A stretch of DNA of 64,000 nt from M3007 sp046160625 (GCA_046160625.1 JBJXGZ010000101.1:34741-98740); one strand, 5' to 3'. Positions 50,977 to 61,183 are shown, counted from the stretch's first letter. Numbers and translations: made by a program. The notes: generated by a model not told the origin, from the letters alone.

Positions 50977-52722
50977 ATGCCCGAATCAACTACAAACTTG
51001 CTAACACCTCAACGGCGCCTCCTTCGCTTGCTCGGACAATTTCGCCGGGAAATACGCTACATCATTCTGTATGCAGTGGTGGCGGGCGCCATCAACCTTT
51101 CTTTACCGCTTGGTATTCAGGCAATTATAGGTCAAATTGCCGGCGGTGGCATCAATGCCTCCTGGGGCGTACTGGTGCTTTTTGTCCTGGTAGGCGCTGC
51201 ATTGATGGGCATCTTGCGCATCATGCAACTTTCGGTGATGGAGTATATGCAGCGCCGCATTTTTACCGAATCAGCGGTTGAGTTTGCAGTTAGAATTCCA
51301 AGGTTGAACCTCGAATTGCTCCGAAAGGAATACCTGCCCGAGTTGGTGAACCGTTTTTTTGATACTGTTTTGATTCAAAAAGGCTTGCCAAAATTGCTGA
51401 TTGACGGTAGTACGGCTGTTTTGCAAATATTTTTCAGCCTGCTTCTCCTTTCTGTATACCACTCGTCTTTTTTGTTGTTTTCACTGGTATTACTGGGGGT
51501 ACTGGGCATTTTGTTCTATTTAATTGCCCCAGCAGGCATAAAATCCAGCCTTCAGGAGTCTAAATACAAATATCAACTGGTTTTTTGGCTGGAAGAACTG
51601 GGGCGTGTTGCGGCAACATTCAAATTGGCGGGTGAAAACGATTTTCCACTCCGTAGAACCGACGCTATCACGACGGACTATCTCGAGGCACGGGCTAAAC
51701 ACTGGCGGGTTTTGATGGTGAAATTTGTCAGCAGCGCAGCATTCAGAGTGCTGGCGCTGGGTAGTTTTTTAGTACTGGGCAGCCTTTTGGTCGTGCAAAA
51801 TGAACTGAACATTGGGCAATTTGTAGCCGCAGAAATTTTGATTCTGTACGTCATCGAATCGGTAGACAAGCTTATCGTTTTGCATGAAACCGGATACGAT
51901 GTGATCACCGCCACGGAAAAACTTGGGCAAGTCGCTGATCTGCCCCTCGAACGCGAAGGAGGAATCCGAGTGGAGGAATTTTGTGCGACAACACAACCCC
52001 TGGCGGTGGAACTCCGCAATCTGAGTTATCAATTTTCAGATGGTAACTCCAAGGTTTTAAAAAACATCTCCTTGAATATCAATGGAGGAGAACGGGTGGC
52101 AGTTGTAGGGTACAATGCCTCCGGAAAAAGCACTTTGATGCAAGTCATTTCTGTGGTGCGCCGCGATTTTGCAGGTGGTCTTCTTTACAACGGTCTGCCC
52201 AAACAAAATCTGGATCTGCGTAGTCTTCGCGAGCACATTGGCGATTTGTCGTCGCAGGAAGATATTTTCAAAGGGTCTATTCTGGAAAATATCACCCTAG
52301 GCAATTCGCGAATTGCCCTCCCTCATGTGCTTGAAATTGTAGAAAAAGTGGGCTTGAACGAGTTCGTTCGGGAAAGTGCTTCGGGGCTTGACACTGCGTT
52401 GCTGCCTGGCGGTATCAATATCCCGCGTAGCACAGTCACTAAAATATTGGTAGCCCGGGCAGTGGTGGGCAAACCGAACCTGCTAGTTATGGAAGAACCA
52501 CTAGCGGCCCTGAATTTTAAGGATCGCCTGAACATCGCGCATTATTTGACGGATAAAACCAAGCCCTGGACCCTGGTTTGTGTCACTGAAGACCCCGTTT
52601 TGGCGGCACTTTGTGACCGGGTTTTGATCATGAAAGAGGGCGAAATTATTTTTGACGGACCCTTCGAAGCAGCGCAGCAAACCAAGGATTTTAGCAAGGT
52701 TTTCCGTTCAAACCTGATCTAA
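50977..52722 (+). CDS. ABC exporter with degenerate ATPase motifs
   Basis: The 581-residue half-transporter has an N-terminal membrane domain (six helices, about 25-310) and an ATPase domain (about 340-581). Walker A (G378-YNASGKST) and the Q-loop (Q427) are normal. The signature reads L-P-G-G-I-N-I-P-R (476-484) instead of L-S-G-G-Q, the Walker B Asp is E506 (LLVMEEP), the D-loop Asp is N513 and the H-loop His is E538. Its HlyD and TolC partners follow directly, so it should form a type I-secretion-like pump. No C39 peptidase domain precedes it. Confidence 0.86.
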   Translation: MPESTTNLLTPQRRLLRLLGQFRREIRYIILYAVVAGAINLSLPLGIQAIIGQIAGGGINASWGVLVLFVLVGAALMGILRIMQLSVMEYMQRRIFTESAVEFAVRIPRLNLELLRKEYLPELVNRFFDTVLIQKGLPKLLIDGSTAVLQIFFSLLLLSVYHSSFLLFSLVLLGVLGILFYLIAPAGIKSSLQESKYKYQLVFWLEELGRVAATFKLAGENDFPLRRTDAITTDYLEARAKHWRVLMVKFVSSAAFRVLALGSFLVLGSLLVVQNELNIGQFVAAEILILYVIESVDKLIVLHETGYDVITATEKLGQVADLPLEREGGIRVEEFCATTQPLAVELRNLSYQFSDGNSKVLKNISLNINGGERVAVVGYNASGKSTLMQVISVVRRDFAGGLLYNGLPKQNLDLRSLREHIGDLSSQEDIFKGSILENITLGNSRIALPHVLEIVEKVGLNEFVRESASGLDTALLPGGINIPRSTVTKILVARAVVGKPNLLVMEEPLAALNFKDRLNIAHYLTDKTKPWTLVCVTEDPVLAALCDRVLIMKEGEIIFDGPFEAAQQTKDFSKVFRSNLI

Positions 52723-52738
52723 TTTTTCAACCTGTCAC

Positions 52739-54100
52739 ATGCTCAACATATCAGACAATACTCCGCCTGCTTCTGCATACCCGCAATCCAGCGTGTCCAT
52801 GAGTAAAATCCGGCTGCCTGGGTGGCACTGGACTTTTCGGCGACTAATGGCTGTTTTGATGGTGGTTTTCCTGATTTTTATGTTCCTGCCCTGGACCCAA
52901 AACGTGCGCGCCGATGGCAGGGTGACCACCTTGCGCCCTGAACAACGCCCACAAACGGTCCATGCCACCATTTCCGGCCGCATCGAGCGCTGGTATGTAG
53001 CGGAAGGTCAGGCCATCAAACGTGGTGATACCCTCGTGTTCCTTTCCGAGGTGAAATCAGAATATTTCGATCCCGAACTCGTGAACCGGGTAGGCGACCA
53101 AGTTTTTGCTAAGAAGGGTTCGATCAATGCTTACGGCCAAAAAGCGGATGCATTGGAAGATCAAATCGAAGCCATGCGTCGGGAACTCGAAAGCAAAATC
53201 CTGCAGACCCGCAATAAGATCGAGCAGGCGCGGCTAAAAATCCAAAGTGATACACTCAAGGTGGTGCAAGCCCGGATAGACCTGCAAGTGGCTCAACGCC
53301 AATTAAATGGAGCAAAAAGTTTGTACGATAAAGGTCTTGAGCCGCTCACAAAACTCGAGGAGCGTCGTCTGAAACTCCAGGATGCAGAAACCAAACTCGT
53401 TGCCGCCGAAAATCAACTTGGCAGCAGTCGAAACGATCTTGCCATTTACACCACAGAATTGCGACTCATCCAGAATGAAACCGCCAACAAAATCGCTAAA
53501 GCCCAAAGCGACCGATTCAGTACGATCAGCGACCAATTCGATGCACAAGCCAACGTAAGTAAATTGCAAATTGAACGAGAGAATTATGCACGACGACAGT
53601 CATTCTACTACATTCTTGCCCCTCAGGACGGATTTGTGGTGCAGGCAATCAAACCGGGCATTGGCGAAATTATTAAAGAAGGCGAACCTTTGGTCAGTAT
53701 CCAAGCTGCTGATTATCAATTGGCGGTAGAGATGTTTGTGAAGCCGCTTGATCTGCCTTTGTTGTCCGTTGGAAGCCACGTTCGCTTCATTTTTGATGGT
53801 TGGCCAGCTTTCTTTTTCAGTGGTTGGCCAGGCGTTTCTCTGGGTACTTTCGGGGGGCATGTCGTTGCTATTGACCGCAATATCAGTGGAAACGGCAAAT
53901 TCCGGGTGCTTGTCGCGCCGGATGCTGGAGATCATCCGTGGCCAAGGGCAATTTTGCCCGGTGGTGGGGCAAAAGGCATCGCACTCCTCAACGATGTGCC
54001 GGTCTGGTATGAACTCTGGCGGGTGTTCAATGGATTTCCGCCTGACTTGTATCAAAACATGCCAGGGGCAGTCAGCAAGGAAAAGGAGGAAAAGAAATGA
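52739..54100 (+). CDS. HlyD-family membrane fusion protein
   Basis: The 453-residue protein has one membrane helix (MAVLMVVFLIFMFLPW, about residues 38-53), a lipoyl half-domain (TVHATISGRIERWYVAEGQAIKRGDTLV), a long alpha hairpin (residues about 130-290 with Leu/Gln heptads), and a second lipoyl half (YYILAPQDGFVVQAIKPGIGEI). It would link the inner-membrane ABC protein with TolC across the periplasm. It starts 17 bases after the ABC gene and its last four bases overlap the TolC gene. Confidence 0.92.
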   Translation: MLNISDNTPPASAYPQSSVSMSKIRLPGWHWTFRRLMAVLMVVFLIFMFLPWTQNVRADGRVTTLRPEQRPQTVHATISGRIERWYVAEGQAIKRGDTLVFLSEVKSEYFDPELVNRVGDQVFAKKGSINAYGQKADALEDQIEAMRRELESKILQTRNKIEQARLKIQSDTLKVVQARIDLQVAQRQLNGAKSLYDKGLEPLTKLEERRLKLQDAETKLVAAENQLGSSRNDLAIYTTELRLIQNETANKIAKAQSDRFSTISDQFDAQANVSKLQIERENYARRQSFYYILAPQDGFVVQAIKPGIGEIIKEGEPLVSIQAADYQLAVEMFVKPLDLPLLSVGSHVRFIFDGWPAFFFSGWPGVSLGTFGGHVVAIDRNISGNGKFRVLVAPDAGDHPWPRAILPGGGAKGIALLNDVPVWYELWRVFNGFPPDLYQNMPGAVSKEKEEKK

Positions 54101-55518
54101 AAAAAGTCTGTTTCTCCCAAGCTAGTTGCTTCATTGCCCTTAGTTTTTTTCCATTTTGGGCTTCGACCCAGACGCTGGAATACCCGGCGTTTCGTCAGCA
54201 AGTCCTTGAAAATCATCCGCTTACACGGCAGGCTGATTTGTATCGGGATCAGGCCAGTGCCCAGTTACTTCGGGCCAAAGGCGGGTTCGATCCGAAGGCT
54301 TATGCTGAACATTTTGGCAAAAATTTCAACGGGAAAACCTATTTCCAGTACACAGAGGCGGGGCTAAAAATTCCTACCTGGGCGGGTTTGGAATTCAAGG
54401 GCGCATACAACCTTGCTTCGGGCAATTATTTGAATAGTGAGAACCAATTACCGGAAAACGGTCAGGCCAGTTTTGGTTTGAATTGGACGCTGGGGCAAGG
54501 GTTGTTGTTTGATGATCGTCGGGCGGGACTTCAATTCGCCCGTGCTGGTATCGAAATGGGCGATGCTGAACGTTCGACTGCCCGCAATGACCTGATGTTG
54601 GAAGCAGCCAAAGCCTACTGGGCTTGGAATTTTGCTGACAATGCGGTACGCATCATTGAAAATGCGCTGCGTCAAGCTGAAATCCGGCACGAAGGTCTTC
54701 GGCAAAGTTTCCAACAAGGCGAACGTTCGGCTTTCGATACGCTGGAAACCTTCATTCAAGTTCAGAACCGACAAGTGGAATTGCAATTTGCTCGCGTGGA
54801 TGCGCAAAATGCTGCATTGGCGCTTTCTGGATATTTATGGAATGGTGAAAATCAAGTGTTTTCACCTGAAACTATGCCAACTGCACCAACACTTTTAACG
54901 GCTGATATTATGACAGGGACGGCCATTGATGCAGAAAATTTACGACAAACAGCCCTTGCCCGCCATCCTGAATTGCGTTTGTATCAGGTCAAACTTCGCC
55001 AACTTGAAACGGAGCGCCGCCTCAAAAATGAAAAACGCAAACCAATACTTGACCTGAGTTATAACCTCTTGGGCAACAACTGGCAATTTTTTCCCACCAC
55101 TTCGGTTGAGGGTCCTGCCATGTTGGCCAATGATGTGAAATGGGGATTGGATTTTAGTTATCCGTTGTTAAATCGTAAGGCACGCGGCGATTGGCAAATG
55201 ACGCAAATTAAAATTGTCCAGACAGAACTCGAGTTGCAGCAAAAAAGGCAAACCGTGGAAATCAAAGTCCGACAGTATGTCAATGATCTTGAAAACTTGC
55301 GAAACCAAGCTAACCTTTTTCGAGACATAACGGCCACTTACCGCCAACTGTTGGATGGTGAAAATGAAAAATTTTCCCTTGGTGAGAGTTCTATATTTTT
55401 AGTGAACACACGAGAGCAGCGCTGGCTGGATGCGCAGTTGAAATACCTCAAATTGCTCAGCGAACTGCGCAAAGCAGAGGCTGGCCTTCAATGGGCAGCT
55501 GGTATTTTAGGCGAGTAA
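54097..55518 (+). CDS. TolC-family outer-membrane efflux protein
   Basis: The 473-residue product has a signal peptide ending near FWASTQ, followed by TolC-like long helices with duplicated structure (QQVLENHPLTRQADLYRDQASA, LTADIM...ALARHPELRLYQVKLRQLETER). It ends with SELRKAEAGLQWAAGI, normal for the family. It completes the ABC-HlyD-TolC trio as the outer-membrane channel. The gene overlaps the HlyD gene by ATGA and ends three bases from the end of the convergent OmpA lipoprotein gene. Confidence 0.93.
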   Translation: MKKVCFSQASCFIALSFFPFWASTQTLEYPAFRQQVLENHPLTRQADLYRDQASAQLLRAKGGFDPKAYAEHFGKNFNGKTYFQYTEAGLKIPTWAGLEFKGAYNLASGNYLNSENQLPENGQASFGLNWTLGQGLLFDDRRAGLQFARAGIEMGDAERSTARNDLMLEAAKAYWAWNFADNAVRIIENALRQAEIRHEGLRQSFQQGERSAFDTLETFIQVQNRQVELQFARVDAQNAALALSGYLWNGENQVFSPETMPTAPTLLTADIMTGTAIDAENLRQTALARHPELRLYQVKLRQLETERRLKNEKRKPILDLSYNLLGNNWQFFPTTSVEGPAMLANDVKWGLDFSYPLLNRKARGDWQMTQIKIVQTELELQQKRQTVEIKVRQYVNDLENLRNQANLFRDITATYRQLLDGENEKFSLGESSIFLVNTREQRWLDAQLKYLKLLSELRKAEAGLQWAAGILGE

Positions 55519-55521
55519 AAC

Positions 55522-56394
55522 TCACTCCGCCACCGGCACCCCCGGCAACACAGGCCGCAACACTACCACCGTCCGTCTATTTTTCTGGCGGCCATCGGGT
55601 GTTTCGTTGGAAGTGATGGGATAAAATTCTCCTTTCCCGATTGGAGTAAGTTGATTGGCGTTCACATTGAAATCGCGGATAAGCATTCGAACAACGTTGG
55701 TAGCGCGGGCAAGGCTCCAGTCCCAGGTATCTTTCAGTGTTTTTTCCTTTGCTGGCAATACGTTGTCGGTGTATGCAACCAGTTCCACCGAAAGCGCAGG
55801 ACGGGCAGCGAGGAATTCGGCGAGCGGTTTTAGCAAATCCTTGCCTTTAGCACTGATGTTTAGCCCGGTTGGTTCAAAAAGCGAGGCATCGGGCAGGCTG
55901 AGCATGATTGATTCTCCTTCCGAAACAGCAGTAACGCCCGCACTGCTGTGCGGGAAATAGGCTTTTACCAATTCAGATTCGAGCTCGGATAGTATTTTCT
56001 TCCGCTTGTCTTGCACAGATTTCACCCTGTTGATCAAGGCATTGCGCTGTTCGAGGGTAATGTTGGTGGCTGCGAGATTTTTTTCCAGCGCAGCTTTTTC
56101 TGAGGCGAGTTTGCTTGCCGATTCGCCCATGGATTGGGCGGTAGCCGCCAGTTTTTCATTCAGGTCGGCAATTTGGTTGTCCTGTTTTCCAAGGTCGCGG
56201 GCAAGATTTTCGGTGGTTTTGGTGAGTTGGGCAGTTTCGCGTTTTCGGTCGAGCAGTTCCTGAACCAGCACCTTTTCACGTGCTTCTGCGGCGGAGCGTG
56301 CAGCGAGTTCGGCGCGGTAAATGCGGGATTTGACACAAGAGGAAGAGCATAATAATACCAAGCCTGAAAAGGCGATAAGGGTTGTTTTCAGCAT
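55522..56394 (-). CDS. OmpA-family lipoprotein with coiled coil
   Basis: The 290-residue product has a lipoprotein signal peptide (GLVLLCSSSC, V-K after the Cys), a coiled coil of about residues 25-145 rich in Ala/Glu/Lys, and a C-terminal OmpA peptidoglycan-binding domain (LSVELVAYTDN, SLARATNVVRMLI, GKGEFYPITSNETPDGRQKNRR). It should tether the outer membrane to the cell wall. No partner genes suggest more. Confidence 0.9.
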   Translation of the reverse strand: MLKTTLIAFSGLVLLCSSSCVKSRIYRAELAARSAAEAREKVLVQELLDRKRETAQLTKTTENLARDLGKQDNQIADLNEKLAATAQSMGESASKLASEKAALEKNLAATNITLEQRNALINRVKSVQDKRKKILSELESELVKAYFPHSSAGVTAVSEGESIMLSLPDASLFEPTGLNISAKGKDLLKPLAEFLAARPALSVELVAYTDNVLPAKEKTLKDTWDWSLARATNVVRMLIRDFNVNANQLTPIGKGEFYPITSNETPDGRQKNRRTVVVLRPVLPGVPVAE

Positions 56395-56472
56395 CTAAAG
56401 TGATTTTTTTTGATTTAAGATTGCAGATTACATGATTTTAGATTTAAGAAATTATCCACGACCTTAACAAGA

Positions 56473-58743
56473 TCATCGCACCACAGTGGCAAATCCTTTA
56501 AACTCATTGATCTCGCCTCGTGGCCCCGTAAAACTGACCACATAAGTGTACACGCCTTCAGGCGACATCCCTCCGGAATTGCGTTTTTCTCCATTCCATT
56601 TGTCGTTTGGATTGGTGGTTTCAAACACCAATTCGCCCCAACGGTTCCAGATGGCCATCCTGAAGTTGGTTGCTCCTTCGAGGTAGCCCTTTCCAAAAAA
56701 GTCGTCGTTTATGCCATCGCCATTGGGCGTGAAGGCATTGGGCATGAACCAGGTGACTACAGGGCGGAAGTCCAGTTCTCTTGAAATAGAATCTTTGCAG
56801 CCGGCCGGGTGTGTTACAATAAGCCGAACGGTTACACGACCAGTATCAAGGAAAGTATGCGAAGGGTTTTGCTGCAATGTGGTGTGGTTGGGGCCTAGCT
56901 GCCAGTTCCAATGTGCTGCACCGATAGATTGATCGGTAAATTGTATGGTATTGTTGAAATTGGTCAAATCAATCTCAGGGCTGTAGGTAAAATCGGCTGT
57001 GGGGGACGGTTCTACCCGAATGAGGTTTAGGAAGTCCGCATCCACATAACAACCAATGGGTGATGTGATTTCTACCCGCACATCGTATAGCCCTTCCACA
57101 TCGTACAAATGGGAGGGACTGATCACGTTATTGATAGAATCGCCGTCGCCAAAATACCACACGATGTTGTAACTATCATCAATGGGAGTGGAGAGGTTGT
57201 CAAAGAAAATATCTGCCGGGACGCAACCCAGATAACTGCTGGGTTGAATGATAATTACTGGCGGCACAGGAAACCATCGAATGACCACAGTGGTGTCGTC
57301 AGAGCATTGGTTCATGTCCGTAACCTTGAGTTTCACCGGGTGGTTTCCGGGGATAGGATATTGATAAGTCGGATTTTGCAGGTTGGAAGCGGAGCCAGGT
57401 ATGCCAAAGTTCCATTTCCATTGGTTAATACCGCCCTCGCCTGTTGAATGGTCCGTGAAGATTACAGGGCCTGCCACACAGGTGTCATAATCATAAGCAA
57501 AACTGGCGTCCACCTCCGGGTAGATCCGTACATGAATATAAGCCGTATCGCCACAACTGCCGCTGGCCTGGTTAATTAAAAGCATACCGTGGTAAAGTCC
57601 GGTATCAGGAAAAGTGAATGCAGTGAACCATTTGTTTATGTTGTCCGTAACAGTTGTCCCATTGATGTCAAACCTCCACTCTACATCTTCCACGTTGTTT
57701 GCTTCCGTGGTTTTATTTTGAAAGAAAATGGTCTTTTCGCCGCAAGATTTAATGGTGTAGTCTTCACTGTTAATAGTCAATGAGTCGGCTCCCAGTTTCG
57801 CATCAATGTCCGGGGTGCAATCAGTCACATTAAACTGAAATTCCCGCTGAACTGTAGAAAGCAGTTGGCCATTACGGAACTCTTGTACGCAAACTGCCAC
57901 CACAAATTGCCCGATAATTTCAGGAGTTCCCGTAATCAGGCCCGCAACCGGGTTAATGGTAACCTGTGGGTCTCCGCCTACCGGGGCGTAGAAAGGATAA
58001 TTGGGCACCACATAGGGCACTTTGTCAAAGGGCGGAGCGCAAGGTGGCGTAGGTAAAGCCCCAATACAAGAATACAATTCAGGGGTAAAGGTGATATTGC
58101 CACCACCTGCCAGTGCCTGGCAGAAACTATACACCAAGATATCTCCATCGTCGTCAGTGGCTGAGTGGTCGAATGTCAGGGGCAAGTTGTTGCAAATGAT
58201 AATTGGCGGGAAATTTTTGAAGGTAGGGCTGTTGTTGCAGACTGCCATCGCTGTGGGCTTCAATTCAATCGTGTAAGTGGCGCCGACATCACCAGGGTTT
58301 ATGATATTGGTTATGGTATTGTTTCTGCAACAACGTTGATAGACAATAAAATAACTCGCATTGGTAAGCACTGGCAGTAAAGCTTCAAAGGTATAAACGG
58401 CTTCTTCCACACACACAAGCGGAATATTCGTCACACACTGTGGTGTGTCTGGAATCAGCTTGGTATACGCATAGTTGCTTACGCTGTAGGTTGAATGCAG
58501 GGTGTTGACCGTCTCAGTTCCTTGATAAATGGCAAAAGTGGCTGGGCTATCAAAATTAGCACCATTGCCATAACAATCGCGATAGATATGCATCGTGAAC
58601 CGCCAACGTTTCGTTCCTGGGCTTGGCTCACCCAGGCATTCGTAAGTTATATCGCCACCAATGATGTGACGTGCTTCGACCGTCGAAGAGAAAAGGAAAA
58701 GCGCCAGGAGCGCACAAAGCGGTAAAATATTGGTTCGATTCAT
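56473..58743 (-). CDS. Large T9SS type B cargo protein with PKD domains (paralogue 1)
   Basis: The 756-residue product has a signal peptide (LCALLALFLFSSTVEA), an N-terminal domain with conserved Cys pairs (IGGDITYECLG, RFTMHIYRDC, IVYQRCCRN, CNNLPLTFDHSATDDDGD), and then PKD/Ig-like repeats (IVWYFGDGDSINNV, WKWNFGIPG). It ends with a type B sorting domain (MPNAFTPNGDGINDDFFG, RWGELVFET, W-N-G-E-K). It should be exported by the T9SS and stay at the surface, probably as an adhesin or matrix protein. The neighbouring gene 58889-61159 encodes a protein of exactly the same length and layout, so this is a tandem duplication. Start 58743 begins the signal peptide. Confidence 0.86.
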   Translation of the reverse strand: MNRTNILPLCALLALFLFSSTVEARHIIGGDITYECLGEPSPGTKRWRFTMHIYRDCYGNGANFDSPATFAIYQGTETVNTLHSTYSVSNYAYTKLIPDTPQCVTNIPLVCVEEAVYTFEALLPVLTNASYFIVYQRCCRNNTITNIINPGDVGATYTIELKPTAMAVCNNSPTFKNFPPIIICNNLPLTFDHSATDDDGDILVYSFCQALAGGGNITFTPELYSCIGALPTPPCAPPFDKVPYVVPNYPFYAPVGGDPQVTINPVAGLITGTPEIIGQFVVAVCVQEFRNGQLLSTVQREFQFNVTDCTPDIDAKLGADSLTINSEDYTIKSCGEKTIFFQNKTTEANNVEDVEWRFDINGTTVTDNINKWFTAFTFPDTGLYHGMLLINQASGSCGDTAYIHVRIYPEVDASFAYDYDTCVAGPVIFTDHSTGEGGINQWKWNFGIPGSASNLQNPTYQYPIPGNHPVKLKVTDMNQCSDDTTVVIRWFPVPPVIIIQPSSYLGCVPADIFFDNLSTPIDDSYNIVWYFGDGDSINNVISPSHLYDVEGLYDVRVEITSPIGCYVDADFLNLIRVEPSPTADFTYSPEIDLTNFNNTIQFTDQSIGAAHWNWQLGPNHTTLQQNPSHTFLDTGRVTVRLIVTHPAGCKDSISRELDFRPVVTWFMPNAFTPNGDGINDDFFGKGYLEGATNFRMAIWNRWGELVFETTNPNDKWNGEKRNSGGMSPEGVYTYVVSFTGPRGEINEFKGFATVVR

Positions 58744-58789
58744 GTTTTTGTATTCAGATAAATGATTTAGCAGTGGATGTCTCATAGTG

Positions 58790-58871
58790 TTTTACCGCAG
58801 AGGCGCGGAGACGCAGAGTTTTTGATACTCAAGTTGTTAAAAGACTGCGTCTCTGCGCCTTTGCGGTAAAA
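58790..58871. repeat. 27-bp inverted repeat of CGCAGAG words between the tandem paralogues
   Basis: Arms 58790-58816 and 58845-58871 match with two mismatches and contain GAGACGCAG/CTGCGTCTC words. It lies between the two paralogous genes, both minus, and could end the upstream transcript. Confidence 0.88.
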
Positions 58872-58888
58872 AACTTTGGTGACGCCCT

Positions 58889-61159
58889 CTAATGCACCAC
58901 AGTAGCAAATCCTTTAAACTCTTTGACCTCGCCTCTCGGCCCGGTGAAGCTGACGGTATAAATGTACACACCTTCTGGCGACATGCTACCGGAGTTTTGC
59001 CTTTCACCGTTCCATTTGTCATTAGGGTTATTGGTGTCGAACACCATTTCGCCCCAACGGTTCCAGATGCTCATCCTAAAATTTGTAACTCCGTTGAGAA
59101 AACCTTTCCCAAAGAAATCGTCGTTTATCCCGTCGCCGTTGGGTGTGAACGCATTGGGCATAAACCAGATGACTTCCGGTCGGATGTCCAATTCTTTTGT
59201 TATGGAGTCTTTACAGCCCGCAGGATGCGTCACAAGGAGCCGAATGCTGACCTTGCCTGTATCTAAAAAGCTGTACGTTGGATTTTGTTCAATGGTGGTT
59301 AAATTTGGCCCGATCTGCCAGTTCCAATGCACAGCGCCTGTTGAGTTGTCAATAAAATGAACCGTGTTGTTGAAATTGCTTAATGCTGAATCCGGGTCGC
59401 AGAAAAAATCAGCCACCGGCGGCGGGTCTACATTGATCAATTTGAAAAAGTCATCATAAATATAACACCCAATAGGGGAGGTGATTTCTACGCGCACGTC
59501 GTACACGCCAGGTTCATCATATAAATGGGTGGGGCTGATGACATTTTGAACCGAATCCCCATCTCCAAAATACCATACGATGTTGTAAGTTTCGTCAATG
59601 GGTGTAGAAAGATTGTTGAAGTAAATACTGGCAGGCACACAACCAAAATAGCTGCTTGGTTGAATGATAATGACAGGAGGCACCGGGAACCATTGAACGA
59701 TTGCGGTAGTATCGTCTGTACATTGATTTTTGTCAGTCACTTTCAAATAAACCGGGTGGTTGCCAGGAATTGGGTATTGATAATTAGGGTTTTGCAAGCT
59801 GGAAGCCGAGCCGGGAATTCCAAAATTCCACTTCCATTGGTTCAGGCCGCCATCGCCCGTAGAATGGTCTGTGAATATTACAGGATCAGCCACACAAGTG
59901 TCGTAATCGTATGCAAAACGCGCATGGACCTCCGGGAAAATTTGAACATGGATAAAGGCTGTATCGCTGCACGCGCCATCGTTTTGGTTTATCAAAAGCA
60001 TCCCGTGATATAGCCCTGTGTCAGGAAATGTAAAGGCGGTAAACCACTTGTTCACATGATCGCTTACGGTGGTGCCGTTAATGTCAAAACGCCATTCAAC
60101 ATCCTTTACGTTGGCTGCTATCGTGGTCTTGTTCTGAAAAAATATGGTCTTATCGCCACAGGATTTTATAGTGTAATCCTCAACAAGTACGGTCAGGGAA
60201 TCTGCGCTGAGTTTAGCATCAATATTCGGTGTGCAATCTGCTACATTGAACTGGAACTCACGCCTCACAGTGGAGAGCAGTTGCCCATTGCGGTATTCTT
60301 GCATACAAACGGCCACCACAAATTGCCCGACTAACTCAGGCGTTCCGGAAATTTCTCCCGTTACGGGATTGATGCTGACTTGCGGGTTTCCACCCATCGG
60401 GTTGTTTAAATTGTAAGTAGGAACAGTGTACGGGACCATATCGAAAGGCGGGCCGCAGGGTGGGGTAGGGACAACTCCATCGCATCCAAATGGGTCAGAA
60501 GTATTGATTGGGTTACCACCGCCTGCCAATGCCTGACAAAAACTATATACTATGATATCCCCTTCGGCATCCGTAGCCGAATGGTTGAATTGGAAGGGGA
60601 GGTTGTTGCAAATAATAATGGGCGGAAATTCCGTAAATACCGGGCTGTTGTTGCTGCCCGCCATTGCAGCGGCGGTTAGTTCGATAGAATAGGTAGCCCC
60701 GACATTGCCGGGAGCCAGAATATTCGTGATGGTCTCATTCCGGCAGCAGCGTTGATATACGATAAAATAACTCTCGTTTGTCAGTACAGGGAGGTCTTCC
60801 TCAAAGGTGTAAATTGCCTCCTCGACGCAGACAAATGGAACTTGTGTCACACACTGCGGCGTATCTGGGATGAGCTCGGCCAGATAGTTAAAATAAACCT
60901 CCTTTGTGGAATAAAGGAAATTGGTGGTTTCCGAGCCTTGGTAAATGGCAAAATCAATGGGTTGGTCAAAGCTAGGCCCACCGCCAATACAATCGCGGTA
61001 AACATGCATGGTGAATCGCCAGCGTTTAATTCCCGGGCTGGTTTCCCCTAAGCATTCATAGGTTATGCCACCTCCAATGATGTGTTTGGCTTCGGCCATG
61101 GCAGGAAAAAGAAAGACTACGAAAAATACGATGGTAGAATAGGTGGCGTTTCGTTTCAT
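58889..61159 (-). CDS. Large T9SS type B cargo protein with PKD domains (paralogue 2)
   Basis: The 756-residue product matches its neighbour almost throughout: signal peptide (VFFVVFLFPAMAEA), IGGGITYECLG, RFTMHVYRDC, YFIVYQRCCRN, propeller/PKD blocks (IVWYFGDGDSVQNV), and the type B sorting domain MPNAFTPNGDGINDDFFG. Differences cluster in the first 130 residues and in the loop around the fourth Cys pair (AGSNNSPVF versus AVCNNSPTF). The pattern of substitutions in an otherwise collinear protein suggests duplication followed by diversification of an outer face. The ligand is unknown. Confidence 0.86.
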   Translation of the reverse strand: MKRNATYSTIVFFVVFLFPAMAEAKHIIGGGITYECLGETSPGIKRWRFTMHVYRDCIGGGPSFDQPIDFAIYQGSETTNFLYSTKEVYFNYLAELIPDTPQCVTQVPFVCVEEAIYTFEEDLPVLTNESYFIVYQRCCRNETITNILAPGNVGATYSIELTAAAMAGSNNSPVFTEFPPIIICNNLPFQFNHSATDAEGDIIVYSFCQALAGGGNPINTSDPFGCDGVVPTPPCGPPFDMVPYTVPTYNLNNPMGGNPQVSINPVTGEISGTPELVGQFVVAVCMQEYRNGQLLSTVRREFQFNVADCTPNIDAKLSADSLTVLVEDYTIKSCGDKTIFFQNKTTIAANVKDVEWRFDINGTTVSDHVNKWFTAFTFPDTGLYHGMLLINQNDGACSDTAFIHVQIFPEVHARFAYDYDTCVADPVIFTDHSTGDGGLNQWKWNFGIPGSASSLQNPNYQYPIPGNHPVYLKVTDKNQCTDDTTAIVQWFPVPPVIIIQPSSYFGCVPASIYFNNLSTPIDETYNIVWYFGDGDSVQNVISPTHLYDEPGVYDVRVEITSPIGCYIYDDFFKLINVDPPPVADFFCDPDSALSNFNNTVHFIDNSTGAVHWNWQIGPNLTTIEQNPTYSFLDTGKVSIRLLVTHPAGCKDSITKELDIRPEVIWFMPNAFTPNGDGINDDFFGKGFLNGVTNFRMSIWNRWGEMVFDTNNPNDKWNGERQNSGSMSPEGVYIYTVSFTGPRGEVKEFKGFATVVH

Positions 61160-61183
61160 ATTACCTGATCAAGAATAGGAGTG

